The notes under the pieces: generated by a model
What the model saw: the letters and a program-made list of their open reading frames with translations, nothing else
What the model was told of the DNA's origin: nothing
Database searches by the model: none
In this document: piece after piece, positions 43,967 through 52,112 of the stretch
How the letters are laid out: every line of letters begins with the position of its first letter
Numbering within the stretch: the first letter of the stretch is position 1
Translations under genes and position numbers: made by a program
Source of the DNA: CAMDHY01 sp046156265
Lineage (GTDB): Bacteria > Pseudomonadota > Alphaproteobacteria > Rhizobiales > Segnochrobactraceae
Reading direction: 5' to 3'
Length of the DNA stretch: 64,000 nt
Assembly: GCF_046156265.1 (NCBI RefSeq)
Contig: NZ_JAWDIR010000046.1
Location: forward strand, 191,815-255,814

Positions 43967-45592
43967 TCAGCCCGCCTCCATCTGCTCGGTGCCGCCCCCG
44001 CAGACGCGGGCCGCGCCGCGCTCCTTCATCTGCGCCCGGACCGCCTCGCGCCGCTCGGTGGCGCGCGCCGCCCGGTCGGCTGCGGCCTCCCAGTCGTCGA
44101 CCTGCGCCTCGGCGATCTGGCGCGTCTCGTCGAAGTGGAAGTCCACCGTCGCCTTCGTCTGCGGCCCCCAGTAGCCGGCCTTGCCGAGGTCGTAGAAGGT
44201 GCGCTGGAAGCCCGCCTTCAGGAAGGCGTAGAGGCAGCCGAGCAGATAGCGCCGGCGGAAGCCCGTGCCCCGCCACGGATAGTGGAACAGCGCCTTCTTC
44301 ATGTAGAAGCGGCGGTAGTTGTTCATGACGCCATCGAGCAGCTCGCCGCGCTCCATCGCCGCCGGCTTCATGATCGGCGTGACGAAGTTGTACTTCGAGA
44401 AATCGAAGACCTCGACCTTGTCCTTGAGGTCCTGGAACAGCGGGGTGAACGGCCAGGGCGTGTACATCGACCAGTTTGCGAGGTCGGGCTGCCAGTCCCA
44501 CGCCATCTTGTAGGTCTCTTCCAGCGTCTCGGCCGTCTCGTTGTCCAAGCCGACGATGAACTGCGCCTCGACGAGGATGTCGGCCTCGCGTAGGAGCCGG
44601 ATCGCCGTCTTGTTCTCGTCGACCTTCGTTTCCTTGTTGAACTGGTCGAGCTTCATCTGCGCGGCCGCCTCGGTGCCGAGGCTGACATGGACGAGGCCGG
44701 CCTTGCGGTAGAACTTCAACAGGTCGCGGTCGCGGTAGATGTCCGTCACCCGCGTGTTGATCCCCCATTTGACGCGGTCCGGCAGGCCACGGGCGATCAG
44801 TTCCTCGCAGAAGGCGATGAACTTCTTCTTGTTGATGGTGGGTTCCTCGTCGGCGAGGATGAAGAAGCCGACGCCGTGGTTCGTCACGAGATCCTCGATC
44901 TCGTCGACGACGTCCTTCGGCTCGCGGACGCGGTAGTCGCGCCAGAACTTCCACTGCGAGCAGAACGAGCAGGTGAACGGGCAGCCGCGGGCAAGGTTGG
45001 GGATCGCCACGCGCGTGCCGAGCGGGATGTAGATGTATTTCGCCCACTCGAGGATCGACCAGTCCGGCTTGATCTTCGACAGGTCCTTGACGGTGGAGGC
45101 GGCGGGCGTCGCGACGATCTCCTCGCCATCGCTGAAGGCGAGGCCGTGGATCGCCCGCCGGTCGGCCGGCCAGCGGCCGTCGCGGATGGCGCTCATCAGC
45201 GCCGTGCAGATCTCCTCGCCCTCGCCGCGGACGATGACGTCCACCCACGGCGCTTCGCTCAGCACCTGCTTGTACATGAAGGTGGCGTGCACGCCGCCGA
45301 GCACCCGGACCGCCCGCGGCGCCACCTCGGAGGCGATGCGCAGCACCTCCTCCGCGCGGTAGATCGAGGGGGTAATCGAGGTGACGCCGACGACGTCGGG
45401 GGCGCAGGCGGCGATCTTGCGGGCGAGTTCCTCGTCCGGGATGTTGTCCGTCATCGCGTCGATGAAGTGGATGTCGTCGAACCCCGCCTGCCGCAGGTGG
45501 CCGGTGAGGTAGGCGACCCAAGCGGGTGGCCAGGTGCCAGCGATCTCGGCGCCGCCTGACCGGTAGTTCGGGTGGACGAACAAGATCCTCAT
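43967..45592 (-). CDS. bchE: anaerobic Mg-protoporphyrin IX monomethyl ester oxidative cyclase
   Basis: 541 residues. A cobalamin-binding N-terminal domain (MRILFVHPNYRSGGAEIAG; GVTSITPSIYRAEEVLR) precedes a radical-SAM core with cluster cysteines C204, C208, C211 (GCPFTCSFC). It forms the isocyclic ring E of bacteriochlorophyll without oxygen, the oxygen coming from water. The C-terminal 60 residues are charged and variable. Next to bchJ as in other purple bacteria. The promoter carries FNR- and PpsR-type boxes. This marks the organism as an anoxygenic phototroph able to make pigment anaerobically. Confidence 0.96.
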   Translation of the reverse strand: MRILFVHPNYRSGGAEIAGTWPPAWVAYLTGHLRQAGFDDIHFIDAMTDNIPDEELARKIAACAPDVVGVTSITPSIYRAEEVLRIASEVAPRAVRVLGGVHATFMYKQVLSEAPWVDVIVRGEGEEICTALMSAIRDGRWPADRRAIHGLAFSDGEEIVATPAASTVKDLSKIKPDWSILEWAKYIYIPLGTRVAIPNLARGCPFTCSFCSQWKFWRDYRVREPKDVVDEIEDLVTNHGVGFFILADEEPTINKKKFIAFCEELIARGLPDRVKWGINTRVTDIYRDRDLLKFYRKAGLVHVSLGTEAAAQMKLDQFNKETKVDENKTAIRLLREADILVEAQFIVGLDNETAETLEETYKMAWDWQPDLANWSMYTPWPFTPLFQDLKDKVEVFDFSKYNFVTPIMKPAAMERGELLDGVMNNYRRFYMKKALFHYPWRGTGFRRRYLLGCLYAFLKAGFQRTFYDLGKAGYWGPQTKATVDFHFDETRQIAEAQVDDWEAAADRAARATERREAVRAQMKERGAARVCGGGTEQMEAG

Positions 45593-45610
45593 GCGACTGC
45601 CTCCCCTTCT

Positions 45611-45628
45611 TGTAAGGTGAAGATTACA
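45611..45628 (-). promoter_or_regulatory. PpsR/CrtJ-type box (TGT-N12-ACA) overlapping the bchE -10
   Basis: TGT at 45611-45613 and ACA at 45626-45628 with exactly 12 bases between, the consensus for the redox/light repressor PpsR (CrtJ) of photosynthesis genes. On the minus strand the left half contains TAATCT (45626-45621), which falls precisely where the -10 hexamer is expected from the FNR box upstream. Binding would therefore block RNA polymerase at the bchE promoter. Confidence 0.7.
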
Positions 45629-45648
45629 GTCGATATCGATCCTTGAAC

Positions 45649-45662
45649 TTGACGCAGATCAA
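45649..45662 (-). promoter_or_regulatory. FNR/FixK-type box upstream of bchE
   Basis: On the minus strand TTGATCTGCGTCAA, one mismatch from TTGAT-N4-ATCAA. Its centre is 63 bp upstream of the bchE start codon and about 29.5 bp before the TAATCT -10 candidate, the spacing of a class II FNR activator site at -41.5. Implies induction of bchE at low oxygen. Confidence 0.75.
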
Positions 45663-45756
45663 GCCGGTTGGCGGCGCAGGAACGGGACGGGCGCGGCACG
45701 GAGGCTCCGGAGAGCTGTTGACCCAGCGATCACCCGGGCCGAGGAGCGACGATATC

Positions 45757-47472
45757 TTAGATGCCCAATCGCTCTTCGGTGGCGATCCGTGGAAACGGCG
45801 TTCGCTCCTCCGCCTCGGCGCCACACAGAAGCGCCACCGCCCGGTCGGCGGCGTCCTGGAACGGCTCGAGCACCATGTCCGCCCCGGCGCTCAGCATCAC
45901 CTGCGTATCGCTGGCGCTGTGCGAGGCGACGGCAACGCGGCCGTTGAAGCCGGCCGTGCGGGTCAGCTGGATGAGGGTCCGACGGGTATCCTCGTGACTG
46001 AGGCCGGTGGGGTGGATCGGCACGGTCGAGACGATCCACGCGGCGCCCGCCAGCGGCAGTTCCGTCACGAATTCCGGATCCGTCGCATCGCCGAACTCCG
46101 TATCGAGACCTAGCTCGCGCCAGCGCCGGACCGCCAGAGGATTGAAGTCGACACCCAGCACGCGGATGCCGCGCTTCTTCAGGCGCAGCCCGAGCGCCGT
46201 GCCGAACCGCCCGAGCCCGAAGACGATCACCGTGTAGGCGTCACCCTGGTGGCTGCCCGCCTCGCTCGGCTCGCGCGGCGTGCCCTTGCGCTCGAAGCCG
46301 CCGAGCAGCGGCTCGCACCACGCATAGAGCTGGTGAGAGTAGGTGATCATGTAGGTGGACGCAGCGATGGTCACGAGGCCGACCATCGTCACCAGCCCGA
46401 GGGCGTCCTCGCCGACATGACCAAGGCTGACGCCCATGGCGATGAAGATCAGGGAGAACTCGCTGATCTGCGCGACAGTCAGGCCTGCGAGGAACCCGGT
46501 CCGCTTGCGGTAGCCCATGGCACCCATGATCGCGAGCACGATCAAGGGATTGCCGATCAGCACGAAGAGCGAGAAGACGATCGCGCCGGTGATGTGGGCC
46601 CCCAGCAGCGAGAGGTCGAGCGTCGCCCCGAGGGCGATGAAGAAGAACAGCAGCAGGAAGTCGCGCAGCGGCGCGAGCCGGGCGGCGATGGTTTCGCGGT
46701 AGGGGGTGGAGGCGAGCGCCACGCCGGCCATCAGGCCGCCCACCTCCTTGCCGAGACCGACCGCATCGCCGATCGCCGCAAACATCGCCGCGAGTGCGAT
46801 GGCGAAGATCACCAGCAGTTCCGGTGCTCTGGCGAGCCGCTCGGTCAGTGGGTCGGCGAGATAGCGCACGAACACGACGACGCCGACGATCAGGGCGATG
46901 CCCGAGGCGAGTGCGGAGACCAGCGAGCCGCCGCCATGCCCGTCTCCCGGCGTGCCGACGCCGATGGCGGAGAGCAGGATCATCGCCAGAACGACGACCA
47001 GGTCCTGGACGATGAGGAAGCCGAGCGCGATCTGGCCGTGCAGCGCATCGATCTCGCGCTTGTCGGACAGGAGCTTCACGATGATGATCGTCGAGGAGAA
47101 TGTCAGCGCCACCGCCACATAGAGGCTGGTGACGTGGCCGAGGCCGAGGGCGAGCCCGATCAGGTAGCCGAAGAACGCGGTGAAGGCGACCTGGCCAAGG
47201 CCCGTCATCATCGAGACGGCACCGAGCGACCGGATCAGCTTCACGTCGAGCTTGATGCCGACGAGGAACAACAGAACGGCGATCCCGAGCTCCGACAAAA
47301 GGTCGATCTGGTCATTCGATCGCACGACGTCGAGCGCCGAGGGGCCGGCGATCAGGCCGACTGCGATGAAGCTGACGATCAGCGGCTGGCGCATGAGGAG
47401 GCCGACGAGACCGATGCCGGCCGCCATGGCGAGCAGAAGTGCCACTTCGGCGAATGGTGTCATCAGCGGCAT
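45757..47472 (-). CDS. Kef/YbaL-type monovalent cation:proton antiporter with TrkA-N domain
   Basis: 571 residues from the ATG at 47472 (GAGGAGA upstream). An N-terminal CPA2 exchanger with about 12 helices (LSELGIAVLLFLVGIKLD; LVVQDL-type segment FLIVQDLVVVLAMIL; GLGKEVGGLMAGVALAS) is joined to a cytosolic TrkA-N nucleotide-binding domain (VIVFGLGRFGTALGLRLKKRG near 415). Probable K+ efflux or pH homeostasis. No TrkA-C domain. Divergent from the universal stress gene over 274 bp. Confidence 0.9.
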   Translation of the reverse strand: MPLMTPFAEVALLLAMAAGIGLVGLLMRQPLIVSFIAVGLIAGPSALDVVRSNDQIDLLSELGIAVLLFLVGIKLDVKLIRSLGAVSMMTGLGQVAFTAFFGYLIGLALGLGHVTSLYVAVALTFSSTIIIVKLLSDKREIDALHGQIALGFLIVQDLVVVLAMILLSAIGVGTPGDGHGGGSLVSALASGIALIVGVVVFVRYLADPLTERLARAPELLVIFAIALAAMFAAIGDAVGLGKEVGGLMAGVALASTPYRETIAARLAPLRDFLLLFFFIALGATLDLSLLGAHITGAIVFSLFVLIGNPLIVLAIMGAMGYRKRTGFLAGLTVAQISEFSLIFIAMGVSLGHVGEDALGLVTMVGLVTIAASTYMITYSHQLYAWCEPLLGGFERKGTPREPSEAGSHQGDAYTVIVFGLGRFGTALGLRLKKRGIRVLGVDFNPLAVRRWRELGLDTEFGDATDPEFVTELPLAGAAWIVSTVPIHPTGLSHEDTRRTLIQLTRTAGFNGRVAVASHSASDTQVMLSAGADMVLEPFQDAADRAVALLCGAEAEERTPFPRIATEERLGI

Positions 47473-47668
47473 CGGTTCTCCTCGTCGATGCGGAGAGAGG
47501 CCGCGAGAGCGGACCCGCCCCCGGCGGTGGTTGTCGAGATCGGTCGGGCGTCGCGCGCGACGGTGCGCCGACACCGCCGGCGGCCGACGGTCCCCCCGCC
47601 CGATCGAGATCCGGGCGCCGACAGCCGCATGTCCGTCCTCAACCGTAGTGTCGAAGCGACCAGTTCAA

Positions 47669-47682
47669 TTGATTTGCGTCAA
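47669..47682 (+). promoter_or_regulatory. FNR/FixK-type box upstream of the universal stress gene
   Basis: TTGATTTGCGTCAA, differing from the bchE box (read in its own direction) at one position only. The centre is 71 bp upstream of the stress-protein ATG. A -10 candidate TATGCT is at 47700-47705, slightly closer than ideal for a class II site. It may also affect the divergent antiporter gene. Confidence 0.7.
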
Positions 47683-47746
47683 CCCAAGATCAAATTCAGT
47701 ATGCTGAATTCGCCACGGGAGACAATATATCTGCGAGGAGTGTCGG

Positions 47747-48613
47747 ATGCCGAAGATCATGCTTGCGACGGATTTCTCGGAAAGATCCGACCGTGCACTG
47801 CGTCGGGCGATCCTGATGGCGAAGGAGATCGACGCGGGGTTGGTTCTCTTGCATGTGGTCGATGACGACCGGCCGCGCCGTATTGTCGAGCGGGACCGAG
47901 TGGATGCCGAAGCGTTGCTGCAGGAGCTCGCCGCCACGGTGCGCAGCGTGGACGACGTCGCCTGCGAGGCGCGTGTGATGCTGGCCGATCCGTTCGCCGG
48001 CATCCTGCAGGCGGTCGCCGAGGGTGAGCCGGACCTGTTGGTGATCGGGTCGCACCGTCGGCGGCTGCTGAGGGACGTCTTCGTCGGGACGACGGCGGAG
48101 CGCACGATCCGCGCCGTTACCACGCCCGTGCTGATGGTGAATGCGCCCCCCGTCGGACCCTACCGGCACATCCTGCTGACCACCGATCTCTCGGAGGGCT
48201 CCCGCGAGACCCTGCAGGTCATGGGCAGGCTGAAGTTCGGCGCGCATGCGGCCCGGACGGTGCTGCATGTCTATGCCGCGCCGGCGCTGCGCCTCGCCAT
48301 GGCGCATTCGCTGTCGAACGAGGACCAGGAGGACTACCTGCACCAAGAGCGTGCCGCGGCGTTGCAATCCCTGGCGGAGCTGATGGCCGCGTGTGGAGCC
48401 GGGGACGCGGCGGCGATCGCCCGTCATGACGGCACGACGGTCGCCAACGAGATCCTTACGGCGGCGGCGGAGCTGAAGGCGGATCTCGTCGTCGTCTCGA
48501 CCCACGCCAAGACGTCGCTCGCACGGATGTTCCTCGGCAGCGTGACGGAGCAGGTGCTGCGGACGTCGCCGCTCGATGTCCTCGCCGTCCCGCCGGAGCT
48601 TGCGCGGAGATAG
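47747..48613 (+). CDS. tandem universal stress protein (UspA family)
   Basis: 288 residues with two Usp domains. The first (1-140) starts KIMLATDFSERSDRALRRAI and has the ATP-type loop LLVIGSHRRRLLRDVFVGTTAE. The second (about 150-285) starts HILLTTDLSEGSRETL and has VVVSTHAKTSLARMFLGSVTEQ. GAGGAG precedes the ATG. FNR/FixK-controlled Usp genes are typical of survival under oxygen limitation. Confidence 0.9.
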   Translation: MPKIMLATDFSERSDRALRRAILMAKEIDAGLVLLHVVDDDRPRRIVERDRVDAEALLQELAATVRSVDDVACEARVMLADPFAGILQAVAEGEPDLLVIGSHRRRLLRDVFVGTTAERTIRAVTTPVLMVNAPPVGPYRHILLTTDLSEGSRETLQVMGRLKFGAHAARTVLHVYAAPALRLAMAHSLSNEDQEDYLHQERAAALQSLAELMAACGAGDAAAIARHDGTTVANEILTAAAELKADLVVVSTHAKTSLARMFLGSVTEQVLRTSPLDVLAVPPELARR

Positions 48614-48716
48614 CGCGCCGTCGGAGATGTCGGACGAGGGCGCCGCCCCGGTGGCCGGGGCGGCGGTTTCATGTCGTGGGCACGGCGAGCCCGTTTAGGC
48701 GCACCCGCGCGGTCGA

Positions 48717-49385
48717 TCAGAGCTCGTCGCCGCCGAAGAAGCTGTCGAAGAAGCCGCCGCCGCCCTCGTCGCCGCCTCCCATGTCCGCGGCACCGACGTC
48801 GTCGGCGGGGGGCTCGTCGGCCGGCGGTGCGGCGGGCTCGGCCGCCTGGGCCTGATCGCCCTGGAACATGCCGGCGATGGCGCTGCCGAGCAGCATGCCG
48901 CCGGCGACGCCCATCGCCGTCTGCGCCGCGCCGGCGAGGAAGCCGCCGCCCGGACGCTGCGCCATGCCTGCGGCACCCATGCCCGCCGCTCCCATGCCGG
49001 CGGCACCGGCACCCGGTGCCCCCATGCCGGGCGCTCCCATCGGCTGGGCCGCCATCGGCTGGGCCCCCATGCCGACGCGTGGCACCGTCCGCGGCCGCGC
49101 CGGCTCGCGGGAGCCGCCGCCGAACAGGCCGCCGAGCAGTCCGCCCCCGCCGGCCGGGCGGGCGGAAAGCTCCTGCTCGAGTTCCTCGATGCGGGCCTGC
49201 GCTGACTGCAGGGCGTAGTCCTGCATGACGATCGTCTGGGCCATGTAGTAGGGCGCGCCGGGCTGGCGGGCGATCTCGGCGCGGATGAACGCCTCGGCCT
49301 CGCCATCGCGCGGCGGCGACTGGCTCTCGACCTGGTTGAGGCGCTGGAACAGGCCCTCGATCGCCTGGCGGTCGCTGTTGTCCAT
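48717..49385 (-). CDS. DUF2076 family protein
   Basis: 222 residues. The N-terminal 80 residues (MDNSDRQAIEGLFQRLNQVESQ, then APYYMAQTIVMQDYALQSAQARIEELE) are the DUF2076 signature with a coiled coil. The middle is a Gly/Met/Ala/Pro low-complexity tract built on MGA/APG units, then a hydrophobic glycine-rich segment (GVAGGMLLGSAIAGMF) and an acidic C-terminus ending GGGFFDSFFGGDEL. Function unknown. It follows the BAX-inhibitor gene on the same strand, 32 bp apart. Confidence 0.85.
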   Translation of the reverse strand: MDNSDRQAIEGLFQRLNQVESQSPPRDGEAEAFIRAEIARQPGAPYYMAQTIVMQDYALQSAQARIEELEQELSARPAGGGGLLGGLFGGGSREPARPRTVPRVGMGAQPMAAQPMGAPGMGAPGAGAAGMGAAGMGAAGMAQRPGGGFLAGAAQTAMGVAGGMLLGSAIAGMFQGDQAQAAEPAAPPADEPPADDVGAADMGGGDEGGGGFFDSFFGGDEL

Positions 49386-49417
49386 CGGTGTGGCTCCGTG
49401 CTGGTACCGAGAGGGTG

Positions 49418-50143
49418 TCACTCCTCCCGCTGACCGGTGAAGGCCAGCAGAAGCTGGAAGATGTTGACGAAGTTGAGGTAGAGCGACAGCGCGCCGGAAA
49501 CGGCGAGCTTCTGCAGGGACTCGTCGCCGAAGTGTTCGGCGTACTGCTCCTTGATCGACTGGGTGTCCCACGCCGTCAGGCCGACGAAGACGAGGACGCC
49601 GATCACCGAGATGGCGAACTGCAGCGCCGTCGAGCCGACGAACAGGTTGACGAGGCTCGCGATCACCACGCCGATCAGCCCCATGATCAGGAACGAACCG
49701 AACTTCGACAGGTCCCGCTTCGTCGTGTAGCCGTAGAGGCTGGTCGCCCCGAACATCGCCGCCGTGATGAAGAACGTCCGGGCGATGCTGGTGCCGGTGA
49801 ACACCAGGAACACCGACGACAGCGACAGCCCCATGACGGCGCAGAAGGCCCAGAACATCAGCTGGGCGGTGGCGGCCGTCATCGTCTGGATGCGGAAGGC
49901 GAAGAAGAACACGAAGGCGAGCGGCGCCAGCATCACCACCCACTTCAGCGGGGTGGAGAAGATCGGCACGTAGAGGGCCGGCGTCGAGGCGACGATGAAG
50001 GCGACGAGGCCCGTCATCACCAGCCCGAGGCCCATGTAGTTGTAGACGCGCAGCATGTGGCGGCGCAGGCCCTCGTCGAAGACGGCGCGGTCAATGGGGG
50101 CGGCGACGGTGCCGCGCGGGAAGCCGAAACCTGCGTTGGTCAT
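49418..50143 (-). CDS. BAX inhibitor-1 / YccA family membrane protein
   Basis: 241 residues with seven membrane helices: VYNYMGLGLVMTGLVAFIVAS, a run of helices through GLIGVVIASLVNLFVG, and the conserved C-terminal AWDTQSIKE and ALSLYLNFVNIFQLLL. The family (YbhL, YccA) includes FtsH modulators and pH-sensitive Ca2+ leak channels. ATG at 50143. Confidence 0.93.
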   Translation of the reverse strand: MTNAGFGFPRGTVAAPIDRAVFDEGLRRHMLRVYNYMGLGLVMTGLVAFIVASTPALYVPIFSTPLKWVVMLAPLAFVFFFAFRIQTMTAATAQLMFWAFCAVMGLSLSSVFLVFTGTSIARTFFITAAMFGATSLYGYTTKRDLSKFGSFLIMGLIGVVIASLVNLFVGSTALQFAISVIGVLVFVGLTAWDTQSIKEQYAEHFGDESLQKLAVSGALSLYLNFVNIFQLLLAFTGQREE

Positions 50144-50175
50144 GGGCGAAGCCTCGTCCGGTTGCGTTGAAGGGG

Positions 50176-50949
50176 TCAGTGGAGGGTGCGGGCCAGCCGG
50201 TCGGCCGCCCGGTCGAGATCGTCGCCCTCGCCGGTGGCGGCGACGAGCGCATAGGCGACGTCGCCCACCTGCCAGTGGGCGGCGCTGAGCTCGCCCTCGG
50301 TGGTCACCGTCGGCGAAACGACGTCGAAGCCGCCGGGCCGCACCGCGAACAGCGAGGCGGCGCCGAGCTCGGGCGACTGCAGCGCCATCTCGACGCTCGG
50401 CCCGTAGGCGGAGGGGAACACCTGCACGTCGCGCACCTGCCAGCCCTCCGGCAGCTCCGGCAGCACCACGGCGGTGGCGGCGCGGATCTCCTGCGGGTCG
50501 AAGGTGCGCACCTCCGGCTGGGACGCCATCTCGGCGCGCAGCAGCACGGTGCGATGCGCCATAACGGCGGCCGCGACGTAGGAGGGGGGCTGCGTCGAAG
50601 CGGCGACGTCGCCGACGGTGAGCGCCCCGAACTCGGCGTGGGCGATCCAGCCGGCGCCGACGAGCAGCACCAGCGCGGCGGCGCGGCGGACGTGGCCGAT
50701 CACCACCCCGCGCCGGAGCCCGCGCTGCAGCCGGCGGGCGGCATCGGTGGTGGAAGGGCGACGGGGCAGGGCGGTCTCGGCGAGCGCCAGCCGCAGTTCG
50801 TCACGGGTGCGCAGGTCCGCCATGACGCGCATCGCCAGCGCCGGCTGGCCGGAGAGGTATGCCTCGACGGCGATGCGGCGTGGTGCCGACAGCTGGTCGT
50901 CGACATAGGCGTCGAGCTCGAACTCGCTCACCGGTTCAGTGTGGCTCAT
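50176..50949 (-). CDS. membrane-anchored anti-sigma factor
   Basis: 257 residues. The N-terminal cytosolic part (about 1-90; SEFELDAYVDDQLSAPRRIAVEAYLSG) resembles the anti-sigma fold. One membrane helix follows (AAALVLLVGAGWIAHAEF, about 95-112), then a periplasmic domain of 140 residues. The zinc-binding HxxxCxxC of ZAS proteins is absent. It overlaps the ECF sigma gene by 14 bp, which supports the pairing. Confidence 0.85.
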   Translation of the reverse strand: MSHTEPVSEFELDAYVDDQLSAPRRIAVEAYLSGQPALAMRVMADLRTRDELRLALAETALPRRPSTTDAARRLQRGLRRGVVIGHVRRAAALVLLVGAGWIAHAEFGALTVGDVAASTQPPSYVAAAVMAHRTVLLRAEMASQPEVRTFDPQEIRAATAVVLPELPEGWQVRDVQVFPSAYGPSVEMALQSPELGAASLFAVRPGGFDVVSPTVTTEGELSAAHWQVGDVAYALVAATGEGDDLDRAADRLARTLH

Positions 50950-51481
50950 CGTTGCCTCCGACGATCCTCAGGCGCGGCGCGGGACCCGACAGCGGCGTGC
51001 CGTCCTCCACCGCCCTCAGCGCCGCGCGCGCCCGGGCGAGGCGCGACATCACCGTGCCGACCGGCACCCCGAGGGAGGCTGCCGCCTCCGCGTAGGTGAG
51101 CCCCTCGATGGCGACCAGATGCAGGGCGGCCCGCTGGTCGTCCGGCAGCGCCAGGAAGGCCTCGCGCACCTCGGCGAGGCGCACGGAATGTTCCTGCGCC
51201 GCCGGCGCCGCCGTCTCGCTCACCTCCGCCACCCGGGTCGCGCCCGCCGTCTCGCCCCGCCGCCGGCGCAGGCGGTCGATGAAGCAGTTGTGCAGGATCG
51301 ACATCAGCCAGACGCGCAGGTTGCGGTCGTGCCGGAAGGTGGCGCGGCGCTCGTAGGCGCGCACCAGCGTGTCGTGCACGAGGTCCTCGGCCTCCTCGCC
51401 GCCGCGCGACAGCGACCCGGCATAGCGGCGCAACGCGCCGAGCTCGGCCAGCACATCGAAGCGGTCGGGAGTGTCGCTCAT
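50936..51481 (-). CDS. ECF-family RNA polymerase sigma factor
   Basis: 181 residues. Region 2 (about 10-75): EEAEDLVHDTLVRAYERRATFRHDRNLRVWLMSIL with the D(L/I)VHDTL motif. Region 4 (about 115-165): LPDDQRAALHLVAIEGLTYAEAAASLGVPVGTVMSRLARAR. Controlled by the overlapping anti-sigma gene. The signal is unknown. A run of nine A lies at about 51528-51536 in its upstream region. Confidence 0.93.
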   Translation of the reverse strand: MSDTPDRFDVLAELGALRRYAGSLSRGGEEAEDLVHDTLVRAYERRATFRHDRNLRVWLMSILHNCFIDRLRRRRGETAGATRVAEVSETAAPAAQEHSVRLAEVREAFLALPDDQRAALHLVAIEGLTYAEAAASLGVPVGTVMSRLARARAALRAVEDGTPLSGPAPRLRIVGGNDEPH

Positions 51482-51623
51482 GCCCCGTATACGGAGCGCC
51501 CCCCGCTGCTAGTCCACGGGCACGCGAAAAAAAAACTTCGGCCGCGCGCGCTCACCCTGCGCGCCAGGTGGGAGGCGACGGCTTCCGTTCCCGCGGGCGC
51601 CGGCCGGTTGACGGCCGCCGGCA

Positions 51624-51639
51624 ATTCGTAATAACGAAT
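51624..51639. promoter_or_regulatory. palindromic operator upstream of rrf2-type gene
   Basis: ATTCGT-AATA-ACGAAT, a perfect 6-4-6 inverted repeat ending 5 bp before the Rrf2-family start codon. Placement implies autorepression. It is an AT-rich island in a GC-rich context. Confidence 0.6.
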
Positions 51640-51644
51640 GTTAC

Positions 51645-52112
51645 ATGAACCGTGACAGCCGCCTCTCCTCCGTTCTGCACGCCCTCCTGCACATGGCCGA
51701 CGCCGAGGCGCCGATGACCTCGCAGCAGCTGGCGGTCTGCATGAACACCCATCCCGTCGTCGTGCGGCGGACGATGGCGCACCTGCGCGAGGCGGGGCTT
51801 GTGCGCTCCGGCAAGGGGCCGGGCGGCGGCTGGTCGATCGCCTGCGACCTCGCGACCGTGACGCTGCGCGACGTCCATGCCGTGCTCGGCGAGCCGGCGG
51901 TCTTCGCCATCGGCAACCACAACGACCGCCCGGCCTGCCTGGTCGAGCAGTCGGTCAACGCCGTGCTGGACGACGCCTTCCGGGCCGCCGAGGCGCTGCT
52001 GCTCGCGCGCTTCCAGGCGGTGACGCTCGCCTCGCTTGCGGCGGAGTTCTCCCGCCGCTTCGCCGCGCACCGCGCCGCTCCCATCCTCGCGTCCTCGGAG
52101 GACCCCCAATGA
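51645..52112 (+). CDS. Rrf2-family transcriptional regulator
   Basis: 155 residues. Winged helix (about 5-75): SSVLHALLHMADAEAPMTSQQLAVCMNTHPVVVRRTMAHLREAGLVRSGKGPGGGW. Three cysteines (32, 63, 98 approximately) are dispersed rather than in the IscR/NsrR cluster pattern, so it is probably not an FeS sensor, though thiol redox sensing is possible. Overlaps the oxidoreductase gene by 4 bp; a palindrome lies at its start. Confidence 0.88.
   Translation: MNRDSRLSSVLHALLHMADAEAPMTSQQLAVCMNTHPVVVRRTMAHLREAGLVRSGKGPGGGWSIACDLATVTLRDVHAVLGEPAVFAIGNHNDRPACLVEQSVNAVLDDAFRAAEALLLARFQAVTLASLAAEFSRRFAAHRAAPILASSEDPQ

Noticed and set aside
51520..51560. Run of nine T (minus strand) in front of the ECF sigma gene as a fourth leader terminator
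   Set aside because: The only stem nearby (GCGCGC, 7-base loop) ends 8 bases before the T-run, there is no paired hexaloop, and the gene has no link to amide metabolism.
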